The position numbers were made by a program, and so were the translations under genes. 33,621 nucleotides of DNA from Copromyces sp. CBS 386.78 (taxonomy: Eukaryota > Ascomycota > Sordariomycetes > Sordariales > Sordariaceae): NCBI GenBank assembly GCA_030685235.1, contig MU839302.1, forward strand, positions 1-33,621. Direction: 5' to 3'. How positions within the stretch are numbered: the stretch's first letter is position 1; every line of letters begins with the position of its first letter. Under the pieces are notes generated by a model. That model was not told where the DNA came from. It worked only from the letters and a program-made list of their open reading frames with translations, and made no database searches. Shown piece after piece: positions 30,905 through 33,621 of the stretch.

Positions 30905-33621
30905 TTATTTACTAATTCTATCGTTTAATAACATCGAAACTTCGATAACGGTATATTTAATTAGTTTTAATACACAAGGCATCGAATTCGAAAATTTCTT
31001 CAAATATTAAATCTTACAAAGTACGTATACGAAAAATAACTATATATAATAGCCTAATTATAAAATCCTTCTTAGAAATATCGTATACAGCCCAGTCTCA
31101 AGTTTGTCCCTATAACTTATATACTATAATAGCATATACAATCGTAAAGGGGAATTGGATTCTAGAATAATAAATAATACTTCATTAGAATTCTCGAATA
31201 GAACGAAAGATAGGAATAATATAGGGGTCGAAATCAATATTATCTTCAAAATAGGGGGGGCCGCAATAGTTATTAAAGTGTATTAGAAGAACGAAGGGGG
31301 GAATTTTAACTTTTAGGCTATAAAAGAATTAGCTAATATATTTTGAAAATATTAATATTAATAATAAACTTACTAAATATTATATCTTCAATCTCCATCC
31401 TAAACTATATCGACGATTATACTAATAGAGCTATTAATTAACCCTCCTTCAATCCAAAAATTCTTTATAAGTATAACTCTATTACTAATAATTAGACTAA
31501 ACTAATTATACAAATTCCTAATATTAATATAATTAACTACTTTTATATTAAGAGGATTGTTAAATCGTTAAAACCATAAAAGTTAAATTATTTAATACAT
31601 CTAAATAAATATAATTATATATATTAACTATAATATTAGTCGGGAAGATTCGTAAGGCATGAGTAAATTCCAATTATTCAAAAATTCATAATACTTATTT
31701 ATACCGTATTAACAATAATTCCTCATTAATAATAGAAGGGGTATTATTTCATAAACCTTCGAGTATATTACGGAATCTAGCTTAGTTATTACTTTATTAA
31801 CGGACAATTTACTTAAGCTTAATATTCTAATCGAAAGCAAAGTAGCAAGTACGGCTACTACATTAAATAAAGTTCAACTTCCCGGCCTTACGTTTACGCC
31901 TTTACTCCTCTATTTCATTAGGAAGCCTATCCGCCTCATCGTCTCCAACTACTTCTAACGGGGTATTAAAATTATTAGTAAACTATAGAAGTTCCTAGTA
32001 ATACAAAGGTTTTTGGCTAATAGGTAGTAGTTAAAAGAAATCGCCAAGCAGAAGAATATTAATACTACCAAATATCTTATACTAGTTTTCAAGAAAGGCC
32101 TATTATAAACGTTTATTAATAAAGCATATATTTCTCATCCCTAATATAAATTTTTCGTTAATAATAAAATATTTATATTATCGAAAGTCTCGTTGAATAT
32201 AAAATAATCTATTACCATTAAAATTATTTCAAGTACTAATACTAAAGGGTAATTTAAGTAAGGAATAAATAGTATAATTATTAATATTATTAGCGGTTAT
32301 CCTAATAGGGGTATAACGAATAATAGGTTTAAAGAGGTTTTAAACTATAATTATCTTAATATATTTATAAGAGAGCAACCTAATAAAGTAAAGTTTACTA
32401 GTACCACCTTTACTATTAACTTACAGAAGTAATTATTTTAGCCTTTTATTATTTAAAATAGTTCAATAATAATTAGTAAACAAGTTAAACACTATACGTT
32501 ACTCGTTAATAAAAATATTATATATACGTTACGTAATAGGCTCGGGATTTCAAAAGTTAAAAGTATTCTTCCTTAATTTCTAGTAATCTCTAGCTTAGCG
32601 AAGGAGTTTTCAATATTTAGTAGAGTAGTACTTATACTAATTATAATCGAAATTAATAGGGCGATTGCTTAAAACTTAACTAATATCATTATTATTATTA
32701 TTAATACGGTTAGGTATATCTCTAGTTATATCCTCCTAACCCGGTTCATTTACTTTTAACTCTTAATTAGGCGGCTCAAAATTATCTTTTAGCTCTGGAG
32801 CTAAAAGGTAACCGTAATACTTATTTAGATATTAATAACCTTTTTAATAAATAGTAAAGGCTTCCGTATATAATTCGTAACGAATATTATTAATTGTAAA
32901 AAAATTATTTAGTCGTCGATAAAGGTAATATAATATAAATTTAATACGATTAAAATTTTCTCGGTTATTTTAAATCTTATATATAAGAAAGTAATTGAGC
33001 ACCCTTAACTTAGTACGATCTGTAAAGGGTTTTAGCCGTAATCCGAAGTCGAATTTAGTATGAAATTCGAAGTAGGATATATTATTATACCAATTATTAC
33101 GACTAATATATTTTTAATAGTATAATTTCATTTATTATATTTCGCCAACTACGTTAATATAATTACTTACAGTAAGATTATTATTAAATATTTTATTTAC
33201 TACCTCTACCGTAGCATTTTATCTTCGCCATTCAACCTAAAATAAATCTATATTAAGATTAATAATAATAATATTTTTATAATTTCGATAGCGGTAATTA
33301 ACTAATATAATAATTCGAATACTTTCCTATAAAGGAATCTTTATAAATATATAATATACTTCTCAAATAGACTAATTACATTTAATAATAATTTTATTTA
33401 TAAACTTTACTATAAACTATTTAATTAGTTGCGCCGAATTAATATCTAGAATAATATCGCTAGCGAATTATTCGTAGGTCTTTATCCTATTTTTAACTTT
33501 AAAAATGTATTTAGCGACATAATTAAAGAGAATGTCTTTTCGCACCGTCATAAATGTCTTCCGGCACCGTTATCAAAAATACTACCAAATATAAGTTTAC
33601 CAAACAAGAAGTTATTAGTAT
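30905..33621 (-). pseudogene. Helitron-type PIF1-like helicase, disrupted, 5' end beyond window
   Basis: One minus-strand phase can be followed from the right edge to about 30905. A region before the helicase has segments FEFHTKFDFGLR, RYELYTEAFT and RPINFDYN that match the linker upstream of the helicase in fungal Helitron Rep/Hel proteins. Helicase motifs in order: Walker A SKGGTSKL (from GKGGTGK, 32391-32414); RYTPIRITANNIN-YT (from PTG-AA-NI-G-T); IINEK (from DE, 32148-32168); LLLGDFF then LLP (31995-32047, GDFxQLPP); HFNNYCGPP (31258-31290); YAIIVYKL then GQT (KSQG-like, 31101-31140); and a final IFRIRTL (SRVRTL). Stops fit Gln/Trp codons. Helitrons replicate by rolling circle; the HUH nuclease part would lie to the right. 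A chromosomal PIF1 gene is unlikely given the linker. Confidence 0.8.

Overview
This window is a gene-poor, AT-rich block of nested and decayed transposable elements from the nucleus of a filamentous ascomycete (Pezizomycotina type). The main reason for that call is repeat-induced point mutation (RIP). Almost every recognisable reading frame is broken by TAA/TAG where Gln or Trp is expected, differences between repeat copies are almost all C/T or G/A transitions, and TpA is very common while CpA/TpG is scarce. I see no intact host gene, rRNA, complete tRNA or CRISPR array.

Left part (1-6800): a (TTTTTA)n tail and a short repeat unit (92-262) that recurs behind a second T-rich tract (5698-5855). 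A minus-strand retroelement remnant lies at about 840-3700, with a gag-like frame and a RIP-destroyed zinc knuckle. It is followed by its CT-rich leader, a protein-level repeat (4140-4490), a 56-bp minisatellite (4934-5202), a structured 53-bp motif (5206-5258), a 27-bp perfect palindrome, a GC-richer island with 15-bp CACGTG repeats, and a probable LTR (6456-6616).

Centre (6812-23390): two tandem copies (A and B) of an unrecognised gene-like unit of about 1.68 kb. Copy A is split by a complete 5.87-kb Ty1/Copia element (7543-13410, 197-bp LTRs, TSD TTTAT) and by a 440-bp MITE (13840-14279). Then comes a Tad-like LINE (16508-21880) with endonuclease and reverse transcriptase remnants. It is interrupted by an inverted, 5'-truncated copy of its own 3' end (16713-17840, 16-bp TSD) and by a second, 407-bp MITE (18173-18579, 8-bp TSD). 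A partial second LINE copy (21902-23390) lacks both insertions and shows the empty sites.

Right part (23390-33621): a second copy of the structured motif, a probable LTR (23714-23935), and a second complete Copia element on the minus strand (24581-30381, 174-bp LTRs, TSD ATTAA). The right edge holds the helicase part of a Helitron-type PIF1-like protein (minus strand, running off the end).

The elements do not work together as a pathway. The layout records successive insertions with RIP acting between them. Both Copia elements carry, just inside the 5' LTR, a primer site matching the anticodon region of initiator tRNA-Met, so both families probably used the half-tRNA priming known for Copia/Ty5. 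The two MITEs and the small LINE copy look less mutated than their hosts and are probably the youngest arrivals.
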